Shown here: positions 26,598 through 35,207 of the stretch, in pieces | Layout: every line of letters starts with the position of its first letter | Numbering within the stretch: position 1 is the stretch's first letter | Source: Bacillus sp. (in: firmicutes) | GTDB lineage: Bacteria; Bacillota; Bacilli; Bacillales; JACDOC01 | Direction: 5' to 3' | Assembly (NCBI GenBank): GCA_017656295.1 | Contig: JACDOC010000022.1 | Coordinates: 1-49,218, forward strand | Length of the DNA stretch: 49,218 bases | Translations under genes and position numbers: made by a program | Notes under the pieces: generated by a model | The model's input: only the letters and a program-made list of their open reading frames with translations | Databases searched by the model: none | What the model was told of the DNA's origin: nothing

Positions 26598-27110
26598 TTA
26601 TTTTAATGAAATTACTCGAACCCACTTAACATTTTCCTGCAGTAAATCACGGTTAACAAGTCTACCTACAGTAATATAAACTGTATTACCAACAGGGGTA
26701 GATGTTTCTCTTTCTACAAACTTATCCATATTTTCTATAAACCAATCTCTTGTTTCAGGCATAGGTAGTATATGTAATTCTTTTTCGTCAACAAAATAAT
26801 AGAATACAAAATTTGCTTCAGTATACATAAAACAACCAGGAGTTCCTTTACTTTTATTGCTAACAGTTTCAAAGAAATAATTCCCAGTCCTATAATATCT
26901 ATCTCCTTTTACTTCAATTTTAGTAGTTACTTTTTTACCATTATTATACCAGTTCCAAAGTAAATCAATATCTTTTTCTCTATATATAGGATCATCTTCA
27001 ACATTAATCACATTTATAGTATATGGAAATGATTTTAAATACTCTTCAATATCTCTTGAAGCTCTTTTAGCAACACTATTAGCTTCATTCATAGTGTATC
27101 TTTTTCTCAA
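26598..27110 (-). CDS. PD-(D/E)XK-like protein of unknown function
   Basis: A 170-residue protein. D47 or D49 in REKDIDLLW and E66-x-K68 in TTKIEVKGDRYY give a possible nuclease core; the segment ETVSNKSKGTPGCFMYTEA follows and looks like a conserved core of phage or island proteins. I choose the TTG at 27110 because AAGGAG lies 9 bp upstream of it; the frame opens at a GTG 24 bp earlier without a site. It directly abuts the GATC system, convergent with M2. The family is not recognised. Confidence 0.65.
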   Translation of the reverse strand: MRKRYTMNEANSVAKRASRDIEEYLKSFPYTINVINVEDDPIYREKDIDLLWNWYNNGKKVTTKIEVKGDRYYRTGNYFFETVSNKSKGTPGCFMYTEANFVFYYFVDEKELHILPMPETRDWFIENMDKFVERETSTPVGNTVYITVGRLVNRDLLQENVKWVRVISLK

Positions 27111-27188
27111 TACAAAGCACTCCTTAAATTTCACTTAATTAGTAATAAAATTATTACGCTTTATTATTTTTATAAAAACTTATGTTGA

Positions 27189-28334
27189 TTATTCTATTAA
27201 ATCAAAATCTATCTTATTAGTTTCCGTATTATATGTGTATTTTATTAAAGAAAGGGAATTCCATTGTGTCGATTCGACTGGACGAAATCCTTTGGTATAT
27301 TTTCTTACTCCTACCATCTTTGCATAATTTCTTACTTCTTCATTAAATTCATTTGCTACTGAAAAAGCTCGAATCATTGAATAGTCTCCATATGAGTACT
27401 CTTGATTAATCTATTCCACATATTTCAATGTTTGGTCAACATCATTTTTAGTAGCTGAATCTTTCTTTAATTCAACTACTAAATATCTAGAAATTGTTGG
27501 TTGAAACCCAGGAATAAATCTATACCCGAATATGTCCATTTTATCCATATAATCAATTTTAAATGGAGCCGCAATTACTTGGTGTGAAAGGTAATCCCAA
27601 TCCCCAAAAACTTTTAATGTTTCTTCTTCTTTATTAGCAATTTGAAAGAGTAATCCCGCTTCAAGCGCCATTTCGTGTTTCAAATTATTTCCATTAGCTC
27701 CAAATTGTAAAATGTCCATGGCATTAAAACGATGTTCATCTTTCAAATTAGAACTAATTTCATGATGTTTATTTTCAAATTCAGCAGAAAATATATGTTT
27801 TTCATCATTAGAGTATATGTATTCTTGATTTGCTTTTAATATAGCATCTTTTAAAGCTTGATTTTTCTTCATTATCAATTTTAATAAAAGATAATTCCCA
27901 AAATGCTCTTAACACTTTAAATTTTGATGGATTTGAAGATAATGCTGCATCTATATCAATTCCCTTTTTAAAAAAATGAGGTGAAGGCTTAAATATACAA
28001 ATCACCGTTGTTCAATACCGTTATTTTGACTAAATAGGTTTTCATCCCATAACACATCATTTTTTAATTTTTCATAATTGTATCTTTTTGGAATATTAGC
28101 CTCTGGAAAATTTAAAAATTTGCAATCGCTATTAAACTCAACTAACTTACCTATTCCATATATCTTCCTTTGAATAAAAAAGTATATATTATCTCCTGGT
28201 TTCATAGTAGTATAATCTGCAAATGTTCCCTCGTGATGAACTCCTCAAATGCTTTTATTTGGTATTTTAATTTTCGTTGAGTAAACACCGTTTTTAACAT
28301 AGAGTGAAAGTGATTCAAGATTATCTAGTCTCAT
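27189..28334 (-). pseudogene. Decayed PUA/EVE-like plus nuclease-like gene
   Basis: From the ATG at 28334 the frame reads MRLDNLESLSLYVK and meets TGA where Trp is likely (SI-stop-GVHHEG). It continues in phase through MKPGDNIYFFIQRKIYGIG, which resembles an EVE/PUA-like modified-base-reading domain. Near 28003 a TGA and phase change lead to HFFKKGIDIDAALSSNP, near 27865 an A-run phase change leads to LKDAILKANQEY, and RYLVVELKKDSA supplies an ExK-like motif. An in-frame TAG at 27411 (probably from TGG) precedes the last 74 codons. Read through, it would be about 380 residues. At least four lesions make it dead. Confidence 0.7.
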
Positions 28335-28519
28335 TATATATCCTGCCAAAAAAACCTCCTATTATTATACATTTTATCATAAAATTGGTTCTGTTTAATA
28401 AAACGTGCTTGGTTCTCCCTCTCGTTCTTTTTCAGAGATTCTAATCTTATTGGTAGTGCAAATTTTTCGTTGTTCAATCCCCTAAGCTCCGTCAAATTAT
28501 TGATTTGAATAAGTTCATC
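28334..28519 (-). pseudogene. Gene fragment coupled to the decayed nuclease gene
   Basis: An open frame without a start signal ends in TAA overlapping the ATG of the decayed nuclease gene by one base (TAATG). It encodes ELIQINNLTELRGLNNEKF and ends YNNRRFFWQDI. The overlap suggests it is the 3' end of an upstream operon partner whose front is lost. The family is not recognised. It could be chance. Confidence 0.35.
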
Positions 28520-28851
28520 TTACCATTTCTTAAATATTCAAGGAATTAAGTATGTGGAACCCTTTGGAAGAACAAACTGTGTAAAAGCCTTTAAGGATAA
28601 GAATGAATGAGGATTTTTGATTTTGTTATCTTTTACTTATAAAAAGTACATTAAATAAAATGTATAAACTGTAAGGATGAATTAACATCTATGAATAGTA
28701 ATTTATTAATGTATCTTCCTGATTCCATTCTCTCTATATATTACCATTATTTAGATTATTTTCTCTTTGCGAATTCTCCCCTAAACCATAAAAAAGTATT
28801 GGGGTTGTGATATATTTAATAAAATTATAACTAGGAAGTCCCCAATTCCCC
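28520..28851. other. Intergenic stretch without recognised gene
   Basis: AT-rich. A short frame ending VEPFGRTNCVKAFKDKNE near 28550-28610 (plus strand) looks gene-like but has no start; it may be debris from the accessory island. Nothing else is seen. Base composition shifts toward the flanking chromosome after about 28890. Confidence 0.4.
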
Positions 28852-28885
28852 TTCTACCTCCTATATAGCAAGTGGGGAGGTAGAA
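28852..28885 (+). promoter_or_regulatory. Inverted repeat covering the Shine-Dalgarno of the next gene
   Basis: TTCTACCTCC (28852-28861) and GGAGGTAGAA (28876-28885) are perfect 10-bp complements with a 14-base loop. The right arm contains the GGAGG that serves the ATG at 28889. In RNA the stem would hide the ribosome binding site; as DNA it could be an operator. Confidence 0.6.
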
Positions 28886-28888
28886 AGT

Positions 28889-29722
28889 ATGATTCAACAA
28901 AAACCGATTGAGAATTTTAATGAGTATAGTCAGTTTGAGTCGTTGAAGGATTTTAACAATAATATCGAAGCGTTTTTGTTTGAGCACAAAAAAGATTTTA
29001 CGCGTTCGGAGTTAATGGCGTTTAAAGGACTTGTCCGCTTTTGTGCGAAAGTGTATGGCGTGTCGAATGCGTCCATAAGTACGATTTTACGTGCTATTTC
29101 CGATCGGTATAACGGGCATGGGGTGTCTGAAAGTACGTTTCATCGGATGAAACGGAAATGCGTGAAGCTAGGGATTTTAACGGTGAAAGAAACGGTTAGA
29201 AAAGATGGTTCACAATCTAGTAACCTGTGGATATTTAATCGTTTTTTAAAGAAAAATGATTCTCGTTCAAACGGAAATGACACCCCTTGCAACCAACGAA
29301 AACAGGAAGAAACCGCGAAAAATCAACAAACAAATGATGAACAAATGACACCCCAAAAAACTAGTCATCATTCTTTTAAAACTAGCAATCTAAATAATAA
29401 ACGTAAGGACGTTCCACTAGACTACACATATACAAGCAATCGAGTGCCGAAGGAATTTCGTAATCTCGTGAACTGTTTTTTTGACAATTACAAAATGATC
29501 GAAGAATTGTGGAAAATTATTACCATCCAAACACGGTGCTTAACGTATTACACACTTCAAGACAAAGTGGATCTTGCTGTGGACACATTTAAGCAATTAA
29601 TCCGTAACTTAAAAATCGGCAGGAAAATCAAAAATATATTTGGCTATTATTGGGGAATTGTGAATAATTTCTTAGATGCGGAAATGTATGAACTTATGGC
29701 GACGTTAGGTGAAACGGACTAA
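28889..29722 (+). CDS. Helix-turn-helix protein, replication-initiator-like
   Basis: A 277-residue soluble protein. The N-terminal 115 residues are a helix-turn-helix part (NASISTILRAISDRYNGHG, ESTFHRMKRKCVKLGILTV), with SQSSNLWIFNRF closing it. A hydrophilic, low-complexity linker (about 120-175, rich in N, K, Q, T) follows, then a C-terminal helical domain. I recall similar proteins in Bacillus and Geobacillus chromosomes annotated only as helix-turn-helix proteins. Codon use resembles the flanking chromosome more than the AT-rich island, so the island edge is probably just upstream. Confidence 0.75.
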   Translation: MIQQKPIENFNEYSQFESLKDFNNNIEAFLFEHKKDFTRSELMAFKGLVRFCAKVYGVSNASISTILRAISDRYNGHGVSESTFHRMKRKCVKLGILTVKETVRKDGSQSSNLWIFNRFLKKNDSRSNGNDTPCNQRKQEETAKNQQTNDEQMTPQKTSHHSFKTSNLNNKRKDVPLDYTYTSNRVPKEFRNLVNCFFDNYKMIEELWKIITIQTRCLTYYTLQDKVDLAVDTFKQLIRNLKIGRKIKNIFGYYWGIVNNFLDAEMYELMATLGETD

Positions 29723-29757
29723 TTTACATTTGTTAATAAACGATTTCACCAGATAAA

Positions 29758-30119
29758 CTAATATTTCTGCTTATCTGGTATTACCCCACGTACCCCGCCT
29801 CTTGGGTCGTTCATGTCTCCTTTATATCTTGGGATGAGGTGGACATGGACATGGAAAATCGTTTGGCCGGCGGTTTGGCCGCAGTTAATGCCGATGTTGT
29901 AGCCATCGGGTTGGTATGTTTCATCAAGGAACTGTTTGCTTTGAAATAAAAGGTCATCGATGGCTAGCCGTTCTTCTTCGGTTAAGTCAAAGTAATTGGC
30001 GGTGTGCCGTTTTGGGATGATGAGCAGGTTACCTTGGTTACTGGGTATTTGTCGAATATGGCATAGGCAAGGTCGTATTCGAGTACAAATTTTTCCATTG
30101 TACAAAAGATGCAGTACAT
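29758..30119 (-). pseudogene. HIT-family hydrolase, one-base frameshift
   Basis: The ATG at 30119 (AAAAGGA upstream) gives MYCIFCTMEKFVLEYDLAYA, the normal zinc-binding start of HIT proteins, through DKYPVTK. The frame then shifts near 30031-30036, where a G run appears one base short (GGG expected, GG present). The other frame carries LLIIPKRHTANYFD and the HIT triad HVHVHLIPRY to the stop. HIT proteins are nucleotide hydrolases or transferases. Without the lost base the product ends early. Confidence 0.85.
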
Positions 30120-30171
30120 TTGGTTCCTTTTCGTTCAAAGTGGTAATGGAATGAGTCGTTCGGTTACTAAC

Positions 30172-30503
30172 TCAACGTCCCTCATTTTCCACCTCAATGA
30201 GGAAGATTTTTTCTTCGAATCCTCCCCGTTCAGCAGCTTTCTTTTTTCGGACTGCTTCGACTTCTTCGATGGTGGAGCCGTGACACTTCGCTAAGGCATG
30301 AATAAGTTCTAATAGATCTGCTAATTCTTCGATGGCTTGTTCAGAACTTTCGGCTTGTACGTATTCATTTAGTTCTTCCGTCATTTTTTTCTGAAGTTCT
30401 TTTCTATATTCTTCGTCAGTTAATATTTTTGTTGTGCATTTTTTCCTGATTGTTGAATGATTTCAGGAATGCGGTCACGTACAAGTTTATGGTAAACTGG
30501 CAT
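30172..30503 (-). pseudogene. MazG-like NTP pyrophosphohydrolase, one-base frameshift
   Basis: The ATG at 30503 gives MPVYHKLVRDRIPEIIQQSG, the typical start of a phosphoribosyl-ATP pyrophosphohydrolase-like family. The frame then breaks in an A run at about 30439-30444 (six A's; seven restore phase). The other frame continues KILTDEEYRKELQKKM, then EELNEY and EELADLLELIHAL, which supply the metal-binding E/D residues. It ends 53 bp upstream of the HIT start. Confidence 0.85.
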
Positions 30504-30676
30504 GTGAATTTTCTCTCCCTTAATTCAAGTATTCTACCACTAGTTTAATTGGATTTTTTATACATGACTAGTAACCAACCATGATATACTTAAATCATTT
30601 CCATATATTTTCATCATTTAATATGATACATGTAATAAATGAGTCTCAGACTATGTTAACAAGGAGTCAAACATCT

Positions 30677-31642
30677 ATGCTGAATCAATTCAATCAAATC
30701 CTCCAAAAATGGATGCCATTGATTACTCCGGCGAGTGTGGTTATTGGAATCGTTTTTTATGAGAGATTAGATAACTACATGTTTCTAGTCCCATGGATTT
30801 TTGCGGTGATGACGTTTACGGGGAGTTTGCGGTCAAACTTTCGTGATTTGAAAAAAGTGTTCCAGCATCCGCTGCCTTTACTTGTTGCGTTACTGACGCT
30901 TCATTTGGTGATGCCGCTCATTGCTTTTGGTACAGGAACGCTATTTTTTCATGATGACCCTTATATAGTCACCGGGCTCATCTTGGCCTTCGTCATTCCG
31001 ACTGGTATTACGAGTTTGTTATGGGTGACGATTTATCAAGGAAACGTTGTGTTGACCTTATCCATCATTCTTGTGGATACGTTGTTGTCACCTATTATTG
31101 TTCCGGCGATGTTGCAATGGCTGGTTGGGTCGTCGGTGGAAATGGACGTCGTCGCCATTATGAACGGGTTGTTATGGATGATTGTCATTCCATCGCTATT
31201 AGGAATGATCACGAATCAATATTTAGAGAAAAGCAAAACCGAAAAACTAGCCGCGACCCTTTCTCCTTTTTCCAAGCTAGGAATTGGTGCGGTGGTGGCG
31301 ATCAATAGTTCTGGCATCGCTCCATATGTAACCAAGGTGGATACACGGTTACTATCCATTATCGTCGTCGTGTTTTTGTTAGCATTAGCCGCCTATGGAA
31401 TCGGTTGGATCAGTGGAAAGATGTTGAAGGCCAAACGTAGTACGACCATTTCGATGATGTACAACAGCGGAATGCGAAACATCAGTGCAGGTGCGGTCAT
31501 TGCGATTACGTACTTTCCAGCTCCCGTAGCCATTCCGGTCATCGTTGGCATGCTGTTTCAACAATTGTTAGCTTCGCTCGTGGGAAGTGTATTGGACAAA
31601 CGGAAGCTGCCATTGAACACGGATCGAGTCGTTTCGCGATAA
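30677..31642 (+). CDS. Bile acid:sodium symporter (SBF) family transporter
   Basis: A 321-residue membrane protein with about nine or ten helices. FTGSLRSNFRDLKKV, LAFVIPTGITSLLW, and YNSGMRNISAGAVIAITYFP are SBF landmarks; the last is the discontinuous-helix, sodium-site region. Length equals Bacillus YocS. The substrate cannot be named; family members carry bile acids, organic acids or pantoate-like compounds. I use the ATG at 30677 because AAGGAG lies about 10 bp upstream; in-frame earlier starts have no site. Confidence 0.87.
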   Translation: MLNQFNQILQKWMPLITPASVVIGIVFYERLDNYMFLVPWIFAVMTFTGSLRSNFRDLKKVFQHPLPLLVALLTLHLVMPLIAFGTGTLFFHDDPYIVTGLILAFVIPTGITSLLWVTIYQGNVVLTLSIILVDTLLSPIIVPAMLQWLVGSSVEMDVVAIMNGLLWMIVIPSLLGMITNQYLEKSKTEKLAATLSPFSKLGIGAVVAINSSGIAPYVTKVDTRLLSIIVVVFLLALAAYGIGWISGKMLKAKRSTTISMMYNSGMRNISAGAVIAITYFPAPVAIPVIVGMLFQQLLASLVGSVLDKRKLPLNTDRVVSR

Positions 31643-31643
31643 C

Positions 31644-31684
31644 AAAAGCGCGTTCCCCCTACTTTTGGGAAACGCGCTTTCTTT
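31644..31684 (+). terminator. Terminator of the SBF transporter gene
   Basis: Stem AAAGCGCGTT / AACGCGCTTT plus a few inner CCC-GGG pairs, followed by CTTTT. Confidence 0.88.
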
Positions 31685-31815
31685 TATGAAAAATGAGAGA
31701 ACCTCATCTTGCTTGCTGTTTACCGCGATTAAAGTGATTCCAAATGTCATCCCCTTGGACAAGTTGGAAAAATCGGTTTTATTTCAAACAAAACAACTAC
31801 CCTTTATCTGTACCG

Positions 31816-32613
31816 TTATTCTATCACTGTAATACGCACATTTTTACGTCCCCATTGCATCGCGGTGTCTTGATTTTTAATAAATACATCGATTCTATTC
31901 CCTTTGATTGTACTGCCGGTGTCAGCTGCAATCGCTATGCCGTAACCTTCCACTTTCACGATAGATCCAAGTGGAATCACATTAGGATCCACAGCAATCA
32001 CTTTCGCATCATCAGCATATTTTTTCAGGTTAATGCCCATCTTGGTGATACCGGAACAACCTGAACAATCTGCCGTGTAGGCTGTGCTCTCAACGGTTAA
32101 TTCCTTTCCAGCAGCCGTTTTCGGAGCGGCTTGTCGGTCGAGCTCCCTTCGAGTTTGTGGACCTACAACGCCATCTACCTTCAGCCCTTCTTCTTTTTGA
32201 AAACTCTTTACAGCACTCTCAGTGCCTGATCCATAAATTCCATCCACACTTCCAGCGTAATTCCCCGCCTGCTTCAGTTGGCTTTGAATTTTGGCGACAT
32301 GTATTCCAATATCACCTCTTCTTAAAATTTGAATGGCATGAAAGGTTTGCGGACCCGCAATGCCGTCCACCTTTAAATTCCTTTTCTCTTGAAAATCTAT
32401 AACAGCCTGTTCAGTTATCGATCCAAAGTATCCGGTTGAGGCAGGATAAGGAAATAAACCTTTGGTCATTAAATAATCCTGTAATTCTTCGACATCTGAA
32501 CCCGACATCCCTTCCTTTAATGTACGATCCCCAAAAGCTGCTTCAGCCCATAACGGAGTTGCTACTAATACGACTCCTACAATAAATGACATCAAGATGC
32601 CTTTCATTTTCAT
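31816..32613 (-). CDS. Peptidoglycan-binding 3D-domain cell-wall protein
   Basis: A 265-residue secreted protein. A signal peptide (about 1-26, ending AEAAF) precedes two peptidoglycan-binding repeats: GSDVEELQDYLMTKGLF to DGIAGPQTF (about 38-91) and IGIHVAKIQSQLKQAG to DGVVGPQTR (about 103-157). A C-terminal 3D domain follows (about 170-265), with AYTADCSGCSGIT, VIAVDPNVIPLGS and the DTGSTIKGNRIDVF stretch that carries the three aspartates. Such proteins act as lytic transglycosylase-like muralytic enzymes, as in YocH or spore SleB-related types. Confidence 0.88.
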   Translation of the reverse strand: MKMKGILMSFIVGVVLVATPLWAEAAFGDRTLKEGMSGSDVEELQDYLMTKGLFPYPASTGYFGSITEQAVIDFQEKRNLKVDGIAGPQTFHAIQILRRGDIGIHVAKIQSQLKQAGNYAGSVDGIYGSGTESAVKSFQKEEGLKVDGVVGPQTRRELDRQAAPKTAAGKELTVESTAYTADCSGCSGITKMGINLKKYADDAKVIAVDPNVIPLGSIVKVEGYGIAIAADTGSTIKGNRIDVFIKNQDTAMQWGRKNVRITVIE

Positions 32614-32959
32614 TCACCCTCTCACAATCTAGTTGTTCGATACATTAAATAGATTCGTGAGAAAGTGATAGAAGATGAGGTTTGAATACGAATTCCCTAC
32701 AAAATACCTAATACCTCTTTTGAACAAATCATCGGTTTGTTACCGATTGACCTCTTCTTTTTAGAGATATAGTATCAGTTTATCCAAGAGTAAGAGATTA
32801 CTTGTAATCAATGTCTTAAACTAATGATGGTGATTACCCGCCGATAAGGTCAATAATCACATTACACCCTTTTACCGCCCTTGATACTTGTAAAAATAAC
32901 TACCTGACCGCTGCGAGGGTTAAGTTTTTATATATGGATGCGTCCATTAAAAAAATACG
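32614..32959. other. Intergenic region upstream of the 3D-domain gene
   Basis: No gene is seen. A 7-bp inverted repeat GTGATTA / TAATCAC (32830-32836 and 32854-32860) is the only regular structure. I looked for the c-di-AMP riboswitch often found before muralytic genes and did not find its conserved blocks. Confidence 0.4.
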
Positions 32960-33694
32960 TCATGATGAACGCTTATTATTTCTTATAAGCGGTGAAACAC
33001 ATTGAAAATAATAATTCGGCTCATGCTTTTCATGTAATTGATTCCAAGGATACACGTCTTTGATCGAACCTGTAAATTCAATTGGTTTTGAATGGGAAAG
33101 GGCTTCAATTTTATATTCAGGAGGGCAGTTTTTCACCTCATATTCACCTAATTTGATAGGAATGCCTAAAACTGTAATAGCATGTAAAAATTGATTTTGA
33201 AAATACACATCCACCAAATGAAAATCAATATATTTGGTTTCGCCGTTTTCTTTATACACAATATAAAAATGCGGAGTTCTGTGAGTGTATTTTGAACGAT
33301 ATATTAATTTCGTTTGTTTTTCGATTACACATTTTTTTATATGTTTGATAGGAATTTCTAACGTTTTATATCCTTTTTTCTTGGAATCTACTTTTTGAAA
33401 AATTAGAGAAGTTTTTGATACCGTTAATTGAAACGGATGACGATGCTCTAATATTTGATCACTAATGGAAAACCAAGCGATACACCCGGCAAAGAAGCCA
33501 ATAACTAAAAGAAATAGAGAGAGCAATGCCCAAAGCCAATTCCAATTTCCCCATCCATTATTTAATATGTTTTTGATTAATTCATACGGAATATAAACAT
33601 CAAACAAAAGGAAAAATCCGATGCCCATAAATGCTAATAAAAAGGCCGACACCCAATTCATTTCTTGAGTTTCTTTGTAAGAAAATAGATTCAT
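32960..33694 (-). CDS. Two-helix membrane protein with cytoplasmic domain, unknown
   Basis: A 244-residue protein. Two hydrophobic segments (about 14-35 and 52-75) are followed by a soluble beta-rich region (about 85-190: FQLTVSKTSLIFQKVD, IPIKHIKKCVIEKQ, HFYIVYKENGETKYIDFHL) that looks like a PH-like bacterial domain. The last 50 residues are hydrophilic. The family is not recognised. The start ATG lies 17 bp upstream of a weak site; no partner gene is adjacent. Confidence 0.7.
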   Translation of the reverse strand: MNLFSYKETQEMNWVSAFLLAFMGIGFFLLFDVYIPYELIKNILNNGWGNWNWLWALLSLFLLVIGFFAGCIAWFSISDQILEHRHPFQLTVSKTSLIFQKVDSKKKGYKTLEIPIKHIKKCVIEKQTKLIYRSKYTHRTPHFYIVYKENGETKYIDFHLVDVYFQNQFLHAITVLGIPIKLGEYEVKNCPPEYKIEALSHSKPIEFTGSIKDVYPWNQLHEKHEPNYYFQCVSPLIRNNKRSS

Positions 33695-33809
33695 ATGACA
33701 TCACTTCCTAAATGGAAATTATTCTATATTCTTATAATATTGTCAATATTAAGATATAAACTTAAATCGCTTACTTCTAGGATTGCAACTAAAACCGAGA
33801 TTGGGAGTT

Positions 33810-33985
33810 TTGTACCGATTATCCAAAGGTCGCATTCCCAATTCTATGTGCCTGTTCGGATGCTTTATGTGCTATTTCCGATGATTTATGAGCCTGTCTC
33901 CACTTTCTATGTGCCAAAATCGTCAACTAATGTGCCTTTTCCTCAGGCTATGTTCCAAATCTGAATTCTTATGTGTCTATGTACC
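33810..33985. repeat. Degenerate 21-bp array (array B)
   Basis: TATGTGCC-like cores recur with the ATG at 33846, 33867, 33888, 33909, 33930, 33950 and 33971, that is every 21 bases with one 20-base step. Between cores the sequence varies freely. On the other strand the core reads GGCACATA, the same as arrays C, E and G. It occupies most of the 33695-34050 gap; a terminator follows at 34024. Confidence 0.85.
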
Positions 33986-34023
33986 AAACTCAACCTCTCA
34001 ATGGATCGTCCAAATAAAAAAAT

Positions 34024-34046
34024 ACTCAGAAACGATAGTTCTGAGT
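34024..34046 (-). terminator. Terminator of the sigma/ABC operon
   Basis: ACTCAGA(A)AC pairs with GTTCTGAGT (one bulge); a run of A's precedes it, giving T's on the minus strand, just after the last permease gene. Confidence 0.8.
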
Positions 34047-34050
34047 AAGC

Positions 34051-35199
34051 TTATACAATATCAAGCACTTTTTCTTTTTTCCATCTTAAAATCATGAAGA
34101 TTATACCAATGAAGAGCAACGCTAAATATAAGCTCGGAGCTAAATACTTTGGTAGACGAAGAGTCGTTACGTTTTCGATTAAGTATTTTAGTAAGTACCC
34201 GACCAATCCTAAGAAAATAGGTACTTGCATGCCTATGACCATTAGATAATTCGATGAAATACTTGAAATAAAGCAGACGATGAGTGACAAAATGATACCT
34301 AACAAATAAATTGCGACAACTGTCATAACGATATATTGGAAAAATGAGAGGTCGTACCAAAGCTGTACATAATTAAAAATAGAATTTACTTTTGATGCGA
34401 AAAACATGTGAACTTGATTTTGCGAATAAATCGTGAAATAACCTATCAATTGTACAGTGATTAAAAGAAAAGTTGAAATGAGAGCTGTCATCAGCTTTGT
34501 GGTAAAAACGCTTCTCCCTTTTTTTGATGTATATTGTAATAAACGAACATGATTTCGTTTATCGGACACATAAATTGGAGATAACAGAACAATAATGCTT
34601 ACGATGATGATGATTGTCACGTTTTTAATAATATGATTATAGTTTTCAAAAACGAACCATGGAAGAATGGATTGATTGGTACCACTATCGATGATTTGAT
34701 TAATTTTCTCCTCTTGCTTTGGAGTTACTTCCTCATATAATCTCTTGATCCACCGATCCCTCTTTTCGTATTGTCCCATTATGTATTCCAACGCTTCGAG
34801 CTTCCAAAATAAATCCACTTGTTCCGTAAACATGACCTGACTATGAAGTGCTCTTAATTCATCATTACTATGGTCAGCCGTTCGAAAGTCTTCATACGTC
34901 CGAATTCCCGCATGGGCAAAATCTTCTCTGGACTGGATGTATTGATCGGCTTGTTTTACCATATTTTCATACCACTTTTTCAAATCGGTAAATTCTTTTT
35001 CATCGATGGAAACTCCATATTTTTCTATCATCTCTTTTGATAGATGATATTCATCTAATATCGGGCGTCCATTCGGAAAATGCTTAATATGAAAATCAAT
35101 AAACAAATAGTTCATAACGATATTTATCAGTATAATAAGCAGAATATTTTTCCAATTAAACAGTTTTTTCATTTCATAATACACCAGTCTCATAATCAT
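34051..35199 (-). CDS. ABC-2-type permease (second)
   Basis: A 382-residue membrane protein. One N-terminal helix (about 16-32) is followed by a long extracytoplasmic region (about 35-175, acidic and helical), then five helices (about 185-375). It shares YTSKKGRSVFTTKLM and a following helix with the preceding permease (YSSKRGRRLSVDKWI), so the two look like diverged paralogues and probable heterodimer partners. Last gene of the five-gene operon, 8 bp after its partner. Confidence 0.82.
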   Translation of the reverse strand: MIMRLVYYEMKKLFNWKNILLIILINIVMNYLFIDFHIKHFPNGRPILDEYHLSKEMIEKYGVSIDEKEFTDLKKWYENMVKQADQYIQSREDFAHAGIRTYEDFRTADHSNDELRALHSQVMFTEQVDLFWKLEALEYIMGQYEKRDRWIKRLYEEVTPKQEEKINQIIDSGTNQSILPWFVFENYNHIIKNVTIIIIVSIIVLLSPIYVSDKRNHVRLLQYTSKKGRSVFTTKLMTALISTFLLITVQLIGYFTIYSQNQVHMFFASKVNSIFNYVQLWYDLSFFQYIVMTVVAIYLLGIILSLIVCFISSISSNYLMVIGMQVPIFLGLVGYLLKYLIENVTTLRLPKYLAPSLYLALLFIGIIFMILRWKKEKVLDIV

Positions 35200-35207
35200 C
35201 CTCCCTT

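Noticed and set aside
32614-32959. c-di-AMP (ydaO-type) riboswitch before the 3D-domain gene
   Set aside because: Conserved blocks were not found; only a 7-bp inverted repeat is present.
33695-34097. Two 69-89 codon frames upstream of the ABC operon end
   Set aside because: They run through array B and its 21-bp period keeps them open; no start signals.
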